64,000 nucleotides of DNA, taken from Molossus alvarezi. Taxonomy: Eukaryota > Chordata > Mammalia > Chiroptera > Molossidae. Made by a program: the position numbers and the translations under genes. Position 1 is the stretch's first letter. Each line of letters opens with the position of its first letter. The notes under the pieces are model-generated. The model did no database searches. It was not told the origin of the DNA and worked only from the letters and a program-made list of their open reading frames with translations. The stretch is from the NCBI GenBank assembly GCA_037176705.1, contig CM073886.1:92992501-93056500 (forward strand), read 5' to 3'. Positions 32,627-45,109 of this stretch are shown in pieces.

Positions 32627-33529
32627 ATGGAGACAGTCAAAATGGTAAAACAAAGAAACAAATCCCAAATGAAAGAACAAGACACCTCTACCAAAGATGA
32701 GATAAATGAAATGCAGTTAAACAAGTTATCAGAGGTAGAGTTCAGAGCAATGATCTTGAGAAAGCTCGACAGCATGAGTAAGGACATCAACACCATAAGT
32801 AAAGATATAGAAGGATTGAAAACCAACCAAGTGGAAGTGAAGCATGACATAGCAGAAATAAAGAACACATTGGAAGGACTAATCATCAGAGTAGAGGAAG
32901 CTGAGGACCAGATCAGTGAATTAGAAGACAGCGTAGAAAAAAAATCAAGCAGAAAACCAAAAGGAAAAAACAAGTAAACAACAGGAGGAGAGCTTAAGAG
33001 AACTGTGGGACAACTGGAAACATAATAACATTCACATCATAGGAGTCTCCGAAAAAGAAGAAAATGAGCAAGGGTTAGAGAATATATTTGAAGAAATAGT
33101 GACAGAAAACTTTCCTAAGTTGGTGAAGGAAGAAGGCATTCAAGTTCAAGAAGCATGGAGAGCCCCAAGTAAGAAGAACCCAAACAGGCCCACACCAAGA
33201 CACAATAATTAAAATGCCAAAAATTAAAGACAAAGAAAGACTTCTAAAGGCAGCAAGAGATAAGCAACGGGTTACCTACAAAGGAAACCCCATAAGGCTC
33301 TCAGCTGACTTCTAACCAGAAACACTACAGGCCAGAAGGGAATGGCATGAAGTAATCAAGGTCATGAAAAACAAGGATCTGAATCCAAGACTACTCTATC
33401 CAGCAAGGCTATCATTCAAAATAGAAGGTCAAATAAAAAGCTTCCCAGACAAAAAAAAAAAAAAAAAAAAAGCTAAGGAAATATATTAGCACGAAACCAG
33501 CACTGCAAGAAATGTTAAAAGGAGTGCTG
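32627..33529 (+). pseudogene. L1 ORF1 remnant
   Basis: Opens METVKMVKQRNKSQMKEQ and stays open for 116 codons, to 32,977, through the N-terminal coiled coil (repeated Leu/Ile with Glu/Lys, for example EIKNTLEGLIIRVEEAEDQI). A stop then breaks the frame. Homology continues through the RRM-like and C-terminal domains in shifted frames to GVL-stop at about 33,529. An A run of about 21 at 33,452-33,472 is an extra source of frame loss. It cannot make full ORF1p. Confidence 0.8.
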
Positions 33530-33578
33530 TAATTAGTAGAAGAAATAGGAAAAAAAAATATAATCACACTAAACAAAA

Positions 33579-36500
33579 ATGACAGTAAATAAGTACATAT
33601 CAATAATCACCTTAAATGTAAATGGTTTGAATGCTCTGATAAAAAGACACAGAGTAGCTGACTGGATAAGAAAGCATGACTCACACATACATTATTTATA
33701 AGAGACCCACCTCACAACAAAAGACTCATATAGGTTGAAAGTGAAGGGATGGAAATAAATCTTCCAAACAAACAAAAAGAAAAAAAAAAAAGCTGGGGTA
33801 GCAATACTCATATTGGATAAATTAGATTTCAAAATGAAGGCCAGGACTAGAGACAAAGAAGGCCATTACATGATATTGAAAGGATCTATCCAACAAGAAG
33901 ATATAACCTTGGTAAACATATATGCACCCAATATAGGAACACCAAAATATATTAAAAATCTTCTGGAAGACTTCAGAGGAGAAATCGACACCAATACAAT
34001 CATAGCAGGGGACTTCAACACCCCACTGACATCACTGGATAGATCATTTGGCAAAAAATTAACAGGGAAACAGAGACTCTAAATGAAGTGCTAGATCAAA
34101 TGGATTTAATAGATATCTACACAGAATTTCACCCCAAAACTGCAGAATTCACATTTTCTCAAGTGCACATATGACATTCTCAAAGATATGACACATGTTA
34201 GGGCACAAACTAAATCTCTACAAGTTCAAAAAGATTGAAATCATATCAAGCATCTTCTCAGATCACAATGGCATGAAATTAGAAATCAATTGCAAGAACA
34301 TTCAAAGACATTAGAAAACATAGAGGCTAAATAGCATGTTATTGAACAATGAATGGGTTACCATGGAGATCAAGGAAGAAATTTAAACTTCCTGGAAACC
34401 AATAAAAATGAACACACACAACACAAAATCTATGGGATGCAGCAAAAGCAGTTCTGAGAGGGAAGTTTCTAGCACTACAGGCCCACCTCAAGAAACAAGA
34501 AAAATTTCTAATTGACTGTCTAACCTCACAACTTAAAGAATTAGAAAGCAAACAAAAAGAAAACCCCAGAGCAAGTAGAAGGAAGGAAATAGTAAAGATC
34601 AGAGCAGAAATAAATGACATGGAGACCAAAAAAACAATTCAAAGGATCAATGACAAAGAGCTGGTTTTTTGAAAAGATAAATAAGATTGATGGACCTTTA
34701 GCTAGACTCACCAAGAAACAAAGAAAGAGAACTCAAATACACAAAATCAGAAATTAAAGAGGAGAAATAATGACTGACACCACAGAAATACAAAGGATTG
34801 TTAACATATTATGAACAATTATATGGCAACAAATTGGACAATCTGGGTGAAATGGACAAATTGCTAGAAACACTGTAGTCTCCCAAAACTGAACTGGGAA
34901 GAAATAGAAAACTTGAACAGACCAGTTAACAGCTAAGGAAATTGAAGTAATCAAGACTCACTGAGCTTATAAAAGCCCAGGCCCAGATGGCTTGATGGGG
35001 GCAGTTTTACCAAGCATTCAAAGAAGAACTAACACCCATTCTCCTCAAACTATTTCAAAAAATTCAAGAAGAAGGAAGACTTCCAAACTTGTTTTATGAG
35101 GCCAGCATTAATTCTAATTCAAAAACCAGAAAAAGAAAGAAAACTACAGGCCAATATTCCTGATGAACCTAGATGCCAAAATCCTGAACAAAATACTAGC
35201 AAATCGGATCCAGCAAGACATCAAAAAAATTATTTACCATGACCAAGTGGGATTCATCCCAGGGATGCAAGTTGGGTACAATATTCACAAATCAATAAAT
35301 GTGATACACCACATAAACAAAATGAAGATAAAAATCATATGATCAGCCCTGGCTAGTTTGGCTCAGCGGTTGGAGCGTCGGCCTGCGGTATAGAGAGACC
35401 TGGGTTTGGTTCCCGCTAAGGGCACATACCTCGGTTGCAGTTTGTCCCCGGCCCTGGTTGGTCGTGCGGGTGGCAGCCACTCGATGTGTCCCTTTCACGT
35501 CGATGTTTCTCTCTCTCTCTTCCTCTCTCTCCCTCCCGCTCTATCTGAACAAAAAATGGAAAAATGTCCTCGGGTGAGGATAAAAAAAAAAAATCATATG
35601 ATCATATCTATAGCTGCTGAAAAAGCATTTGACAAAATCCAGCATCCATTTCTGATAAAAACGCTCAGCAATTTGGGAATAGAGGGATCATATCTCGACA
35701 TAATAAAGACCATATATGAAAGACCTACAGCCAACATCATACTCAATGGACAAAAACTGAAAGCATTTCTCTTAAGAACAGGAACAAGACAGGGATGCCT
35801 ACTTTCACCACTCTTATTTAACATAGTACTGGAAGTCTTAGCCATAGCAATCAAACATGAAGAAAAAATAAAAGGGATCCAAATTGGAAAGGAGGAAGTG
35901 AAACTGTCAGTATTCACAGATGACATGATATTATACATAGAAAACCCTAAAGACTCCATCAAACATATACTAGAGTTAATAAATGAATTTAGCAAAGTAG
36001 CAGGATGCAAAATTGACGTCAAGAAATCGATGGCATTCTTATACACAAATGATGAACTCACAGAAAGAGAAAGTAAAAAAAAAAATCCCATTTACCATTG
36101 CAGAAAAAAAAAATTAAGATATCCAGGAATAAATTTAACAAAAGAAGTAAAGGATTTATTGGCAGAAAACTATAAGACGCTGAAAAAGGAAATAGAGAAA
36201 GATATAAAAAAGTGGAAGGACTTGACTTGTTCATGGATTGGAAGAATTAACATTATTAAAATGTCCATACTACCCAAATCAATCTATAGATTCAATGCAG
36301 TCCCCATCAAAATACCAACGACATACTTCATAAAACTAGAGCAAATACTTCAAAAGTTCATATGGAACCAAAAAAGACCCGAATAGCCACAGCAATCTTG
36401 ACAAAGAAGGACAAAGTAGGCAGGATCACAATACTGAATATCAGGTTATACTACAAAGCTACTGTAATCAAAACAGCCTGGTGTTGGCACAAGAATAGGC

Positions 36501-37640
36501 ACATAGATCAATTGAATAGAATAGAGAACTCAGCAATGGACCCAAAACATTATGCTCAATTAATATTAGACAAAGGTGTCAAGAGCATACAATGGAGTAA
36601 AGACAGCCTCTTTAATAAATGGTGTTGGGAAAATTGGACAGCTACATGCAAAAAATTGAAACTAGACCATTAACTTACACCATACACAAGAATAAACTCA
36701 AAATGGATAAAAGACTTAAATGTGACTCATGAATTCATAAAAATCCTAGAAGAAAATGTAGGCAACAAAATTTTAGACATCATATGTAGCAGAATTTTTA
36801 CTGATACATCACGTAAGGCAATAGAAACAGGAGAAAATGAACACGTGGGACTACATCAAACTCAAAGCTTCTGCACAGCAAAAGAAACTACCATCAAAAT
36901 GGAAAGGCAACCCACTGTATGGGAGAGCATAATTGCCAATGATATACCAGATAAGGGGTTAATTTCCAAAATATATAGAGTGCTCATACAACTCAACAAA
37001 AGGAACACAAAGAATCCTATTAAAAAATGGGCAGAGGAACTAAATAGACACCTCTCCAAACAGGATATACAAATGGCAGAGAGACATATGAAGAAATGCT
37101 CAACATCACTAATCATCAGAGAGATGTTAATTAAAACAACAATGAGGTATCACTTCACACCTGTCAGAATGGCTGCCATCAACAAATCATCAAACAACAA
37201 GTGCTGATGAGGGTGTGGAGTAAAGGGGATTCTAGTATGCTGCTAGTGGGAATGCAGACTGGTGCAGCCACTATGGAGAACGCTATGATGTTACCTCAAA
37301 AATTAAAAATTGAATTGCCATTTGACCCAGAGATCTCACTTCTAGGAATATACTCTAAGAAGCCTGAAACACCAATCAGAAAAAAATGTATGTACCCCCA
37401 TGTTCATAGCAGCACTATTTACAATAGCTAAGATCTGGAAACAGCCCAAATTTTCATCAGTAGACCAATGGATAAAGAAGCTTTGATGCATATACACAAT
37501 GGAGTACTATGCAGCTGTAAGAAGAAAGATCTCTTATCCTTTGAGATGACCTGGAGGGACCTGGAGAGTATTATCCTAAGCGAAACAAGCCAAGCAGAAA
37601 AGACAAATATCACATGATCTCACTTATTTGTGGAATATAA
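33579..37640 (+). pseudogene. L1 ORF2 remnant (endonuclease and reverse transcriptase)
   Basis: Begins at ATG 33,579, with the endonuclease start SIITLNVNGLNA. A nonsense codon sits in place of the residue before ETH, the catalytic Glu region (about 33,700), but the downstream IIAGDFN motif with the catalytic Asp is intact (33,813-34,082). In the reverse transcriptase a long open stretch (about 35,596-36,386) keeps [14 protein letters not shown] and the catalytic FTDDM. The C-terminal segment is open at 36,722-37,207. A Ves at 35,345-35,590 plus several frameshifts prevent a functional product. Confidence 0.85.
35345..35590 (+). mobile_element. Ves SINE (young, hairpin type) in L1 reverse transcriptase
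   Basis: Near-consensus plus-strand copy between duplicated AAATCATATGATC (35,332-35,344 and 35,591-35,603). The 326-codon frame 35,406-36,386 is a chance read-through from this SINE into the L1 reverse transcriptase. Confidence 0.95.
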
Positions 37641-37903
37641 TGAACATAACAGTCTGAGGAACTGGGTAGACCCAGAGACGTGGAAGTAGGGTACAGACTG
37701 ACAATCCCCAGAAAAGAAGCGGGGGGGAGATAAACCACAGAACTTATATGCCTGTACACATAACCAATGACATGGAGAACAAAGCTGGGGACAGGGCGGG
37801 TAGGGAGAGGGAGAAGGATGTTAATGGGGGGAAAAAAAGAAACATCTGTAACAACAAAACAACAACAACAACAAAGAGCAAAAAAAAAAAAAAACTCAAC
37901 TGA

Positions 37904-38329
37904 CACTGAATGAAGTTTCTTGTTATTTTGTGCCTTCCCCCCATGCCCTCCATTTCTTATAGTTCTAGGATTCCACATTCTCTTATATGTTATTATGTGT
38001 GGGACCTAAGTTGATTGAATAGCATTTTTTGAAATGCTCGTCCTCTGAACAATATGGTAGTCATCTATTTTGTCCTCATCTATTAATACAACATTACTTT
38101 ATACAGACAAATAAGCAAATACTCTATCATCAGTTTTTGGCATTTATCAGATGTTGGTGGGGCACTTTCAACAAATAGTTGATGTAACTCAGTTTTGACA
38201 TTTCTGGACATATGAAAACATCATCTCTGAGACCAATAGATTGTTGGCCACCATGTACTCTTGAAAACTGATTCATAACACACTCAGTGACAGTGTTTAT
38301 TCCCATGGGACTAATATAATAATTAAAGA
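37904..38329. other. no recognised gene or repeat
   Basis: Apparently unique AT-rich sequence that belonged to the target of the L1. Confidence 0.4.
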
Positions 38330-38800
38330 TTGCAATATAGAGTTTCCTCTAAAAATGAAAAACGGGACTGTCTTATGTCCCAGTGATTCCATTTCTGAGA
38401 ATATGTCTAAAGAAACCTGAAACACTGATTCGGAAGAGTATATGTACCCCTATGTTCATTGCAATATTATTCACAATAGCCAAGATTTGGGAGCAGCCCA
38501 AGTTCCCATCAGTAGATGAGTGGATAAAAAAAAGTTGTGATACATTTACACTATGAAATACTACTTGGCCGTAAAAAAGGAAATCTTACCTTTTGCAATA
38601 TCGTGAATGGATCTCAAGAGTATTATGCTAAGTGAAATAAACCAGTCAGAGAAAGACAAATACCATAGTAGTTCACTTATATGTGGATTCTAACGAACAG
38701 AATAAACAAACAAACAAAATAGAAACAGACTCTTAAGTACAGAAAATAGACTGACAGAGGTTGGGAGGCTGGGTGGAAAGGTGAAGGGACTAAATAAACC

Positions 38801-38847
<47 letters not shown>

Positions 38848-38947
38848 TCATAGACACACAACAGTATGGTGATTACCAGAGGGAAAGGGATGGGGAGAGT
38901 TAGAAGAGGGTAAATGGGAAATAAATGGTGACAGAAAGAGTCTTGAC
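38330..38947 (+). mobile_element. old L1 3' end (ORF2 C-terminus and 3' UTR)
   Basis: Recognisable ORF2 C-terminal DNA ('gattcggaagagtatatgta', 'catcagtagatgagtggat') with many disruptions, then 3' UTR phrases ('aacaaaatagaaacagactc', 'gtgattaccagagggaaagg'). It contains a CA microsatellite. Confidence 0.75.
38802..38844. repeat. (CA)n microsatellite
   Basis: About 21 uninterrupted CA units inside the old L1 3' UTR. Confidence 0.98.
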
Positions 38948-39210
38948 TTAGCAATTAACCCATCAGAGATCAGCAGCTGTCCCTGGTTGGCTAGTTCTAG
39001 TCTGGCTTTGGCACTCTCAATTTGTGGGACCTGAAATATGTCCCTTCACTTTGCTAAATGTATCCCCTCTACCTAGCTATAGGGTTGTCAGAAAGATTAA
39101 AATCAATTTGGCCAACTATATGACATTATGGAGAAGGCAATATAGAGACGAGAAAAAGATCAGTGGTTCCAAGGAGGTCAGGGATGAATAGGTGAAGAAC
39201 AGGGTATTTT
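38948..39210 (+). repeat. segment repeated in inverse orientation at 44,235-44,477 (copy A)
   Basis: Starts TTAGCAAT and runs through 'ctttggcactctcaatttgt', 'gtatcccctctacctagct', 'ttaaaatcaat' and 'ggccaactatatgacatt' into L1-like 3' UTR. The reverse complement of 44,235-44,477 matches this at roughly nine positions in ten, including the junction between the non-L1 and L1-like parts. Confidence 0.8.
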
Positions 39211-39850
39211 AGGAGGCAAAACTATTGTGTATAATATTGTAATGGTGGACACATGGCATCATATATCTGTCAGAATTGTACAACCAAAGAGTGAACCCTC
39301 ATGTAAATTGTGGACTTTATTTAATAATAATGTACCAATTTTTGCTCATTAATTAAATTTAATATAGCACTCTAATGCAAGATGTTAATCACAAGAGAAA
39401 CTGTGCAGAAGGAGGAGAGGGTATATGGGAACCCTTTGTACTTTCTCAGCAATTTTTATGTAAATTTAAAATAGCTCTAAAGAATAAAGTCTTACTGTAT
39501 TATCTCACTTATATGTGAAATCTAGGGGGAAAAGAAACCTCACAGATACAAAGAACAAATTGATGGTTGCCAGAGGCAGGGGATGGGCAAAATGGATAAA
39601 GGGAGTCAAAAGGTACAAACTTCCAGTTATAAAATAAGTAAATGATAGGGATGTAATGTACAACATGGTGACTATAATTAGTAATATTGTATTGCATATT
39701 TGAAAGTTGTTAAGAGAGTAAAATTTAAAAGTTCTTATCATAAGAAAAAAGTTATAACTATGTATGGTGATGGATGTTAACTAAACTTGTGATTATTTTG
39801 CAGTATATGCAAGTATTGAATCATTACGTTGTATACCTGAAATGAATATA
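39115..39850 (+). mobile_element. old L1 3' UTR fragments, two in series
   Basis: 39,115-39,490 has 'agatcagtggttccaag', 'gatgaataggtgaagaacag', 'gtaatggtggacacatgg' and a closing 'aataaagtc'. The second piece, 39,495-39,850, begins with 'tatctcacttatatgtgaa', has 'gatggttgccagaggcagg', and ends 'cgttgtatacctgaaatg'. Both are typical of old L1 3' ends; no coding part remains. Confidence 0.65.
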
Positions 39851-39880
39851 ATCTTAAAGAACTTACCTTTGAAAGTTTTT

Positions 39881-40091
39881 TAAAAAATGTTTTTATTAAT
39901 TTTTTAGAGAGAGGAAGGGAGATAGATAATAGAAACATTGATGTGAGAGAGAAACATCCATCATCTGCCTCCTGCACGCCCCCTACCGGGGATCGAACCT
40001 GCAACCCTGGCATGTGTCCTGACAGAGAATCTAACCAGGACCTCTCATTCCATGGGATGGCGCTCAGTCCACTGAGCCATACCAGCCAGGC
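39881..40091 (-). mobile_element. Ves SINE (older, no hairpin)
   Basis: Minus-strand copy with 'ttttattaattttttagaga' tail and a head ending 'agccataccagccaggct'. The flanks 'gaaagttttt' and 'caaaagtttg' may be part of a target duplication. Confidence 0.88.
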
Positions 40092-40600
40092 TCAAAAGTT
40101 TGTTCAGAGGTTCACTGAGAGTCTGTTCTGCATGGCTTCTTAATTTCCCATCTTTGTGCCTACAGAGCTGGTCCAGAGGGAGGGAACGGCAGGATATCTA
40201 TGACAGTTTGTCTTCACTGCCGACCAAAAAGATTTTTACAAAGTCCAAAATCATGGTACATGATTCCACCCTCATGAGGCTACTCCTGTGAGAGTTTTGC
40301 ATCAAACACCTCTTTTAAATTGCTCAGGAAATTTAAATACAAAATGTTCCTTGGCACTTGTTCTTCTAATTCTCTGCCATCCCATTCTCACCCTGCCTAA
40401 TATTTAGCAGTAGTGTTTGATTGAGGACCCATTTTTCGGAAGTACAAAAGCTATGAGCAGATATAGGTCAGGATTAAGTTCAGTTAGGTTAGGAAGAAAA
40501 CTCTTTCCTCCTTTTAAGCCAGAGGATGTCTAAAATCGACAATGCTTCTTACAGTGTTTTGCTGTGGGGATGGGGTAGTGGGGGGGTGGTGGTGGCTGTT
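40092..40600. other. no recognised gene
   Basis: Apparently unique. The 63-codon frame at 40,100-40,291 has no domain. A G-rich run lies at 40,565-40,590. Confidence 0.4.
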
Positions 40601-40604
40601 GCTA

Positions 40605-40760
40605 GATCTTTACAAACATTATCTCTGATGCCCACCATAACCCTGAAAGGTGGGGACTATCAATTACAGAGGAGGAAAGAGCATCAGTGAGGTGAAACAC
40701 AGCCCTAGGTCACACAGCAGTGACAGATGTATTCAAAGTCAGGACAGAGGAAGCTATCCA
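40605..40760 (+). mobile_element. MIR SINE fragment
   Basis: Core phrases 'ttacaaacattatctctga', 'cataaccctgaaaggtggg', 'agaggaggaaagagcatc' and 'ctaggtcacacagcagtga' in MIR order. Confidence 0.65.
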
Positions 40761-42446
40761 GCCTTGCCAAGTAACCAGCTAGCTAATTTCAGCCAACTTA
40801 TTCTTGGGTAACGGTGGCTAATTGCATGACCTCTCCTAGATAACGCATGTTCTTTGACAAGAGCCTTCAAAGCTTTTGACAAAGACCTTCAGTGCTCACT
40901 GCATATGATTGTTGGAACCCTTTTCTAGGAGTTATTATTAGGCTGGCTATGGGGGGTGGGGGAGAGGTCCCATTGTCAAATACCTTGGAAATGCTACACA
41001 CTTGAGGGACCTTTCTGTGAATAGTTATAATGCATATTCACATGGTAAAGGCTCTGGGCAGCCTGCAGCTAAAAAACTACTTAGCCTACTTTAACCCCAA
41101 CATCTCTGAAATTTAGAGCATTGACCACTTCTCATGGTATGCTTATTAACATTTCCTTGTACACCAGCATGGGAAAAACTAGTGTAGAAAAAGAAAGGTA
41201 ACTAATGATGGAAGTTACAGCCACCCTAACATGATTTTGAAGTAACCATTTTGGGAAAACAATCTCATGTCAGTAGCTTTTCCACTATCCATAGATGTGC
41301 AGGGTGTACCCTCCACGTGGTGACAATGAGTATGTTTGCCCATGTCTTATGTCCATGATTCCCCTACAACTTGATGATAGGCTCTTTTATTGTTGATTAG
41401 GTATTAAAAGTACTCTCAGGCAAGGAACATTTAGAAGTTACCTCTGGATTCTAGGGTAATAACTATTGTCAGTTGGAAAACAAAGAAAAATAGGTGTCTG
41501 AAGAGAAGATAGAGCAGTCTGATGAGAGAGAACAAAGGAAAGCAAGCTGTGAATTTGATATCTCTGTCTTCTTCCCACTCATATCTGAATATGTAGACAG
41601 AAGCATCTATGTACACATTTAGGGATCAACTAAATGAATGGATCATTCCCAATGAATGGTACTTGACATTTGAACCACTTTGAATACAAATAAGATACAT
41701 TCTGTTTACACATAAGAAGGAAGGAAAAACAGACAAAGGGAAAGACTTCTTTGCTACATCTAACTGCAAATGGGGGTGAAAGCTTACATCGTTGGAATCT
41801 AATAGTTGAGGTTACTTTTCAAAACAACTCCCAGTTTCAGGGCACAGAATGTCTGAGTCATGCTGTTTATCTAAAAAGTGTGACTAAAGGAAGAAAGTAG
41901 CCATTAGGTTTTTCAGAGGATGAAAACATGTCCTGCCTGGGGACATACATGCATGCCCCTGTGCAGAGTGGGCCCCACAGCTGTCCACTCTGGTGCAAGC
42001 CTTGTGGGGCATGGAGCCAGGAAGGAGGGCTGCTATGGGCAGAATGAGGCTGGGCTGCGATGGAATGAGCCACTCCCTCAGAGAGTCTAAATGAGGATAA
42101 AGAATTTCTGAACCAACTAGAGACCTAAAGCCTTCCAAGAATAGAAGTGGCAGGGACAATGGCTTTTTAAGTTTCTTGCATAGCAAACCAGATTAGAATG
42201 TTATTTCTAAGAAGGTCTTGGTTTTAGGAGAGCTCTGGTGTCCAAGTGGCCTTTCTTGCACAAAGAGGCATTCAATAAAATTTGTTGAATGAGTGAGTGT
42301 TAGGTTTGAATGTGAAGAAGAATATTAGGCAAGGTCCCAAGCATGAGTAGCTGCAGAATGGAAAGACATCTCAGAAGCCAGAGATGCTTCATGAGAGCAC
42401 GAAGACACCCAGACTAGGACCATAGCCAAGTAGGCGGATCATATTG
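40761..42446. other. no recognised gene
   Basis: Mixed-composition, apparently unique sequence. The overlapping minus-strand frames at 41,867-42,186 (68 and 100 codons) have no domain, no start context or splice support, and are probably chance. Confidence 0.4.
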
Positions 42447-42850
42447 CACAGTGGTTATGAGCATGGGCTCTAAGCGAGATAGACAAGTTAGAATCTTAGC
42501 CTCACCACTTACTAGCTGTGTGATCTTGGGCAAGTTAATGAACTTTGCTGAGCCTTAGTTTCCTTACTGTAAAGTGAAACTAGCTCATATGGTGATTGAA
42601 TACAATAATACACATAATATGGCCCTAGCTAGGTAGCTCAGTTGGTTAGAGTGTTATCCTGATACACAAAGGTTACAGGTTCAATCCCCTGTCAGGGCAC
42701 ATACAAGAATCAAGCTATGAAGAATGCATAAATAAGTAGAACAACAAATAGATGTTTCTCTCTTTTTCTCAATAATTAAAATTTTAATAATACATATAAC
42801 ATAGTTACATTGTGCTTGCCACACAGTAAGAGCTCAATATGTTGTAGTCA
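42447..42850 (-). mobile_element. MIR SINE, split by a SINE insertion
   Basis: A clear MIR arm ('ccacttactagctgtgtga', 'ttgggcaagttaatgaac', 'gccttagtttccttactgta') to about 42,610. It resumes after the inserted SINE with 'cttgccacacagtaagagct' and 'caatatgttgta'. Confidence 0.85.
42620..42785 (+). mobile_element. tRNA-derived bat SINE, third subtype
   Basis: The head is GGTAGCTCAGTTGGTTAGAG, closer to a tRNA than the others, with B box 'ggttacaggttcaatcccc'. A body with 'gcataaataagtagaacaac' and a short CT tract follow. It lacks the hairpin. The flanks 'taatacacataatatgg' and 'taatacatataacat' look duplicated. Confidence 0.85.
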
Positions 42851-43457
42851 CTATAAGGGTCAAATTTCTCACCAGGATTAGGTTAAGTGATGCAAAAATT
42901 GATGAGCAGTCAGGGTAAGAGATGAGGAAACAGAGAAAGTTAATTTTTCTATGACTTGATTAAATGTTCATGGAAGACAATCTTAGCAGGGTTGCATCAG
43001 ATAAACTGAGTGGGTCTCCTATCTGTATTTGTGACAGAGTTTATGACCTCAGCATGACATTGAACAGAGATGACCAGAAAGTGCTGGCGGAATGTAAGGA
43101 TGGGGTGTGACTGAATTTGGGTTGGGTGGTTTCCTTTGCAGTAATTGCTTGGTTTTTGGAGAGTAGGAGTGCAAACTGTGATTTATCATGAAACTAGCAT
43201 TTTAAATTGCTGTTATAGTTTTAAATAAGTTCCAGAAGGTCTTCAATTTTTACAATATGTCCTTGGAAACAGGCTCAGAAAACAGAAAGGATGACACCAA
43301 ACCCCTTCCCCCACGTGTTTACTGTGCTACTAGAAAGACAGTCTAGAAGTCCCTCTTCAAGCTTGGCTGTCCCTAATTTCCTAGTGCCCTTCCTTCCTGT
43401 GTGCTATTCAGACTCCCACCATAGCACTTTTAGTCTATAGGGCAAAAAAGAAAAGCT
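42851..43457. other. no recognised gene
   Basis: Apparently unique. No supported open frame or RNA gene. Confidence 0.4.
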
Positions 43458-43641
43458 GGGGGGGGGGGGGGGCGGGGAGAGAGAGAGAAACATCAACACA
43501 TCGATTGGTTACCTCCCACACGACCTCAACCAGAGCTAGGGATAGAACCACAACCAAGGTACATGCCCTTGATTGGAATCAAACCCGAGCCTCTTTGGTC
43601 CATAGGCCAATGCTCTAACTGCTGAGCCAAACTGGCAAGGG
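43458..43641 (-). mobile_element. Ves SINE, body truncated, next to a G16 run
   Basis: The minus-strand head is complete (ends 'gccaaactggcaaggg') but the tail and part of the body are replaced by a G run at about 43,459-43,474. The homopolymer is unusual for a mammalian SINE tail and could be an assembly or sequencing artefact. Confidence 0.85.
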
Positions 43642-44109
43642 TACTTGAAAATATTTTTATAAAAGACAGTTTTCAGATCAATGGAATGGTTTTGAATGCA
43701 TTTGCTTGCTAATGAGAAATTTTATGAGAGGGAAATAAAAGAGAAATTAGTTTAAATTTCCCAAGACAGATGTTTTAAAGAAATCTGAACCTTCTAAAAT
43801 GCTACCAGAAAGCTTTTCTATTCTGAGGAAGAAACAAAATTGTTGTTAGTTAAATGCTTAATGTTTATTATCACCAGTATATTAGTTTTAGAGCAAATTT
43901 ACACCACATTGGAGTTACATTTTCAGTACATATTATACATCATTAGGGTCCCCAGGGTAGTCAAAGAAATAATAGGCCCATTTTATAGAAATAATTTTAT
44001 TATTATTTTTATCAGTTTAGAAACTTATACTGTCATGTGTTTTCTTTAATAATATTGTTGGGTATTTGGCCAAATGCAGGCAATGAAATCTTTTTAAAGA
44101 AATTTTTGT
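43642..44109. other. no recognised gene; AT-rich
   Basis: AT-rich. The 69-codon frame at 43,840-44,049 has no domain. Confidence 0.4.
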
Positions 44110-44310
44110 TGATTGATTGGAGTAACTTTGGTTAATGAAATCATACAGGTTTCAGGTGTACAATTCTATAACACATCATCTGTATATTGTACTGTGTGTT
44201 CACCACTCCAAACACCCTGTTCTTCACCTATTCATCTCTGATCTCCTGGCAACCACTGATCTTTCTCTTGTCTCTACAGTTTTGTCTTTTCCACAATGTC
44301 ATATAGTTGG
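44110..44310 (-). mobile_element. old L1 3' end, minus strand
   Basis: On the minus strand: 'agatcagtggttgccaggag', 'gatgaataggtgaagaacag', 'ttgtacacctgaaacctgta' and 'ttaaccaaagttactcc'. These are L1 3' UTR phrases, continuous with the repeated segment to its right. Confidence 0.65.
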
Positions 44311-44477
44311 CCAGATTGATTTTAATCTTCCTGACAACTCTGTAGCTAGGTAGAGGGGATACATTTAGCAAGGTGAAGTGACATATTTGAGGTCCCACAA
44401 ATTGAGAGTGCCAAAGCCAGTACTAGAACCAGCCAACAGCAGGGACAACTGCTAATCTCTGACAGGTTCATTGCTAA
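44235..44477 (-). repeat. segment repeated in inverse orientation at 38,948-39,210 (copy B)
   Basis: See copy A. The shared block starts TTAGCAAT on the minus strand at 44,477. Outside the block the two copies have unrelated sequence on the 5' side and different L1 3' UTR continuations. Confidence 0.8.
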
Positions 44478-45109
44478 GGACACTTCTAGGAGGCCTGTCA
44501 GCCCAAGCACTTTAATTTCTAAGGGTGAGTAAAAGGAGGAAGGTTGCACGTCTTCAAAGGAAGCTGGGTGTCTGATTCCTTAGATGAGACTCAGAGGTGA
44601 CTTCAGAGACAATGGATCTAGTGCCCCATAATTAAGAAGGAAGGCCAGTCCCTGTGTCTGACTCAGAGGCTTACTGAGTCATCCTGTTTGTCCTCTCTGC
44701 TGCTATTTCTGGGCTTCCCAGTTGCTGATATTTGTTGGTTAAATGCTCGCACAACCAGTTTTGCCTATGGCAGTGTTGCGGATGGGGTATTGTGAATAAA
44801 TAGGGTGACAGGTGTTGTGGGAGAGTCTCTAGTAGCTGATTCTTTTTAAAAGCTCTCTATGCTTAAAATATAAGTATTCAGAAAGAAAATAAAATCCAAG
44901 GCCATTTCTGTAGAGCTGCTGAATGCTAAGACTTTCTGAGAGTGTTGGCTTGGGCAGAGATGTAGGTCAGCATTATTGAAATTGTTGATGAGAATAGCTC
45001 AGGAAATTAGGGGATGAGACGATAAGAGAAGAAGACTGAAATGTAGTCACTTCGGCAATGTAGGTGTGTTTAACTCTAGAAAGAGACAATAACAACAGCA
45101 ACAAAACCC
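44478..45109. other. no recognised gene
   Basis: Apparently unique sequence, nothing supported. Confidence 0.4.

Larger units (their letters stand above)
31844..37895 (+). mobile_element. full-length L1, plus strand, mutated
   Basis: A complete L1 bounded by a short direct repeat (TCAACTGA at 31,836-31,843 and 37,896-37,903). It has a 5' UTR of about 780 bp, ORF1 (from 32,627), ORF2 (33,579-37,640), a 3' UTR with a G-rich part and an A-rich tail with CAA units. The 5' UTR starts 'gggagagaaaaaatggcgg' and is unrelated in appearance to the L1 promoter at 638-1,525. A Ves SINE sits inside the reverse transcriptase. Multiple stops and frameshifts make it inactive. Confidence 0.9.

Noticed and set aside
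35406..36386. 326-codon plus-strand frame as a gene
   Set aside because: Its first third is Ves SINE sequence and the rest is L1 reverse transcriptase; the fusion is a chance read-through across the SINE insertion.
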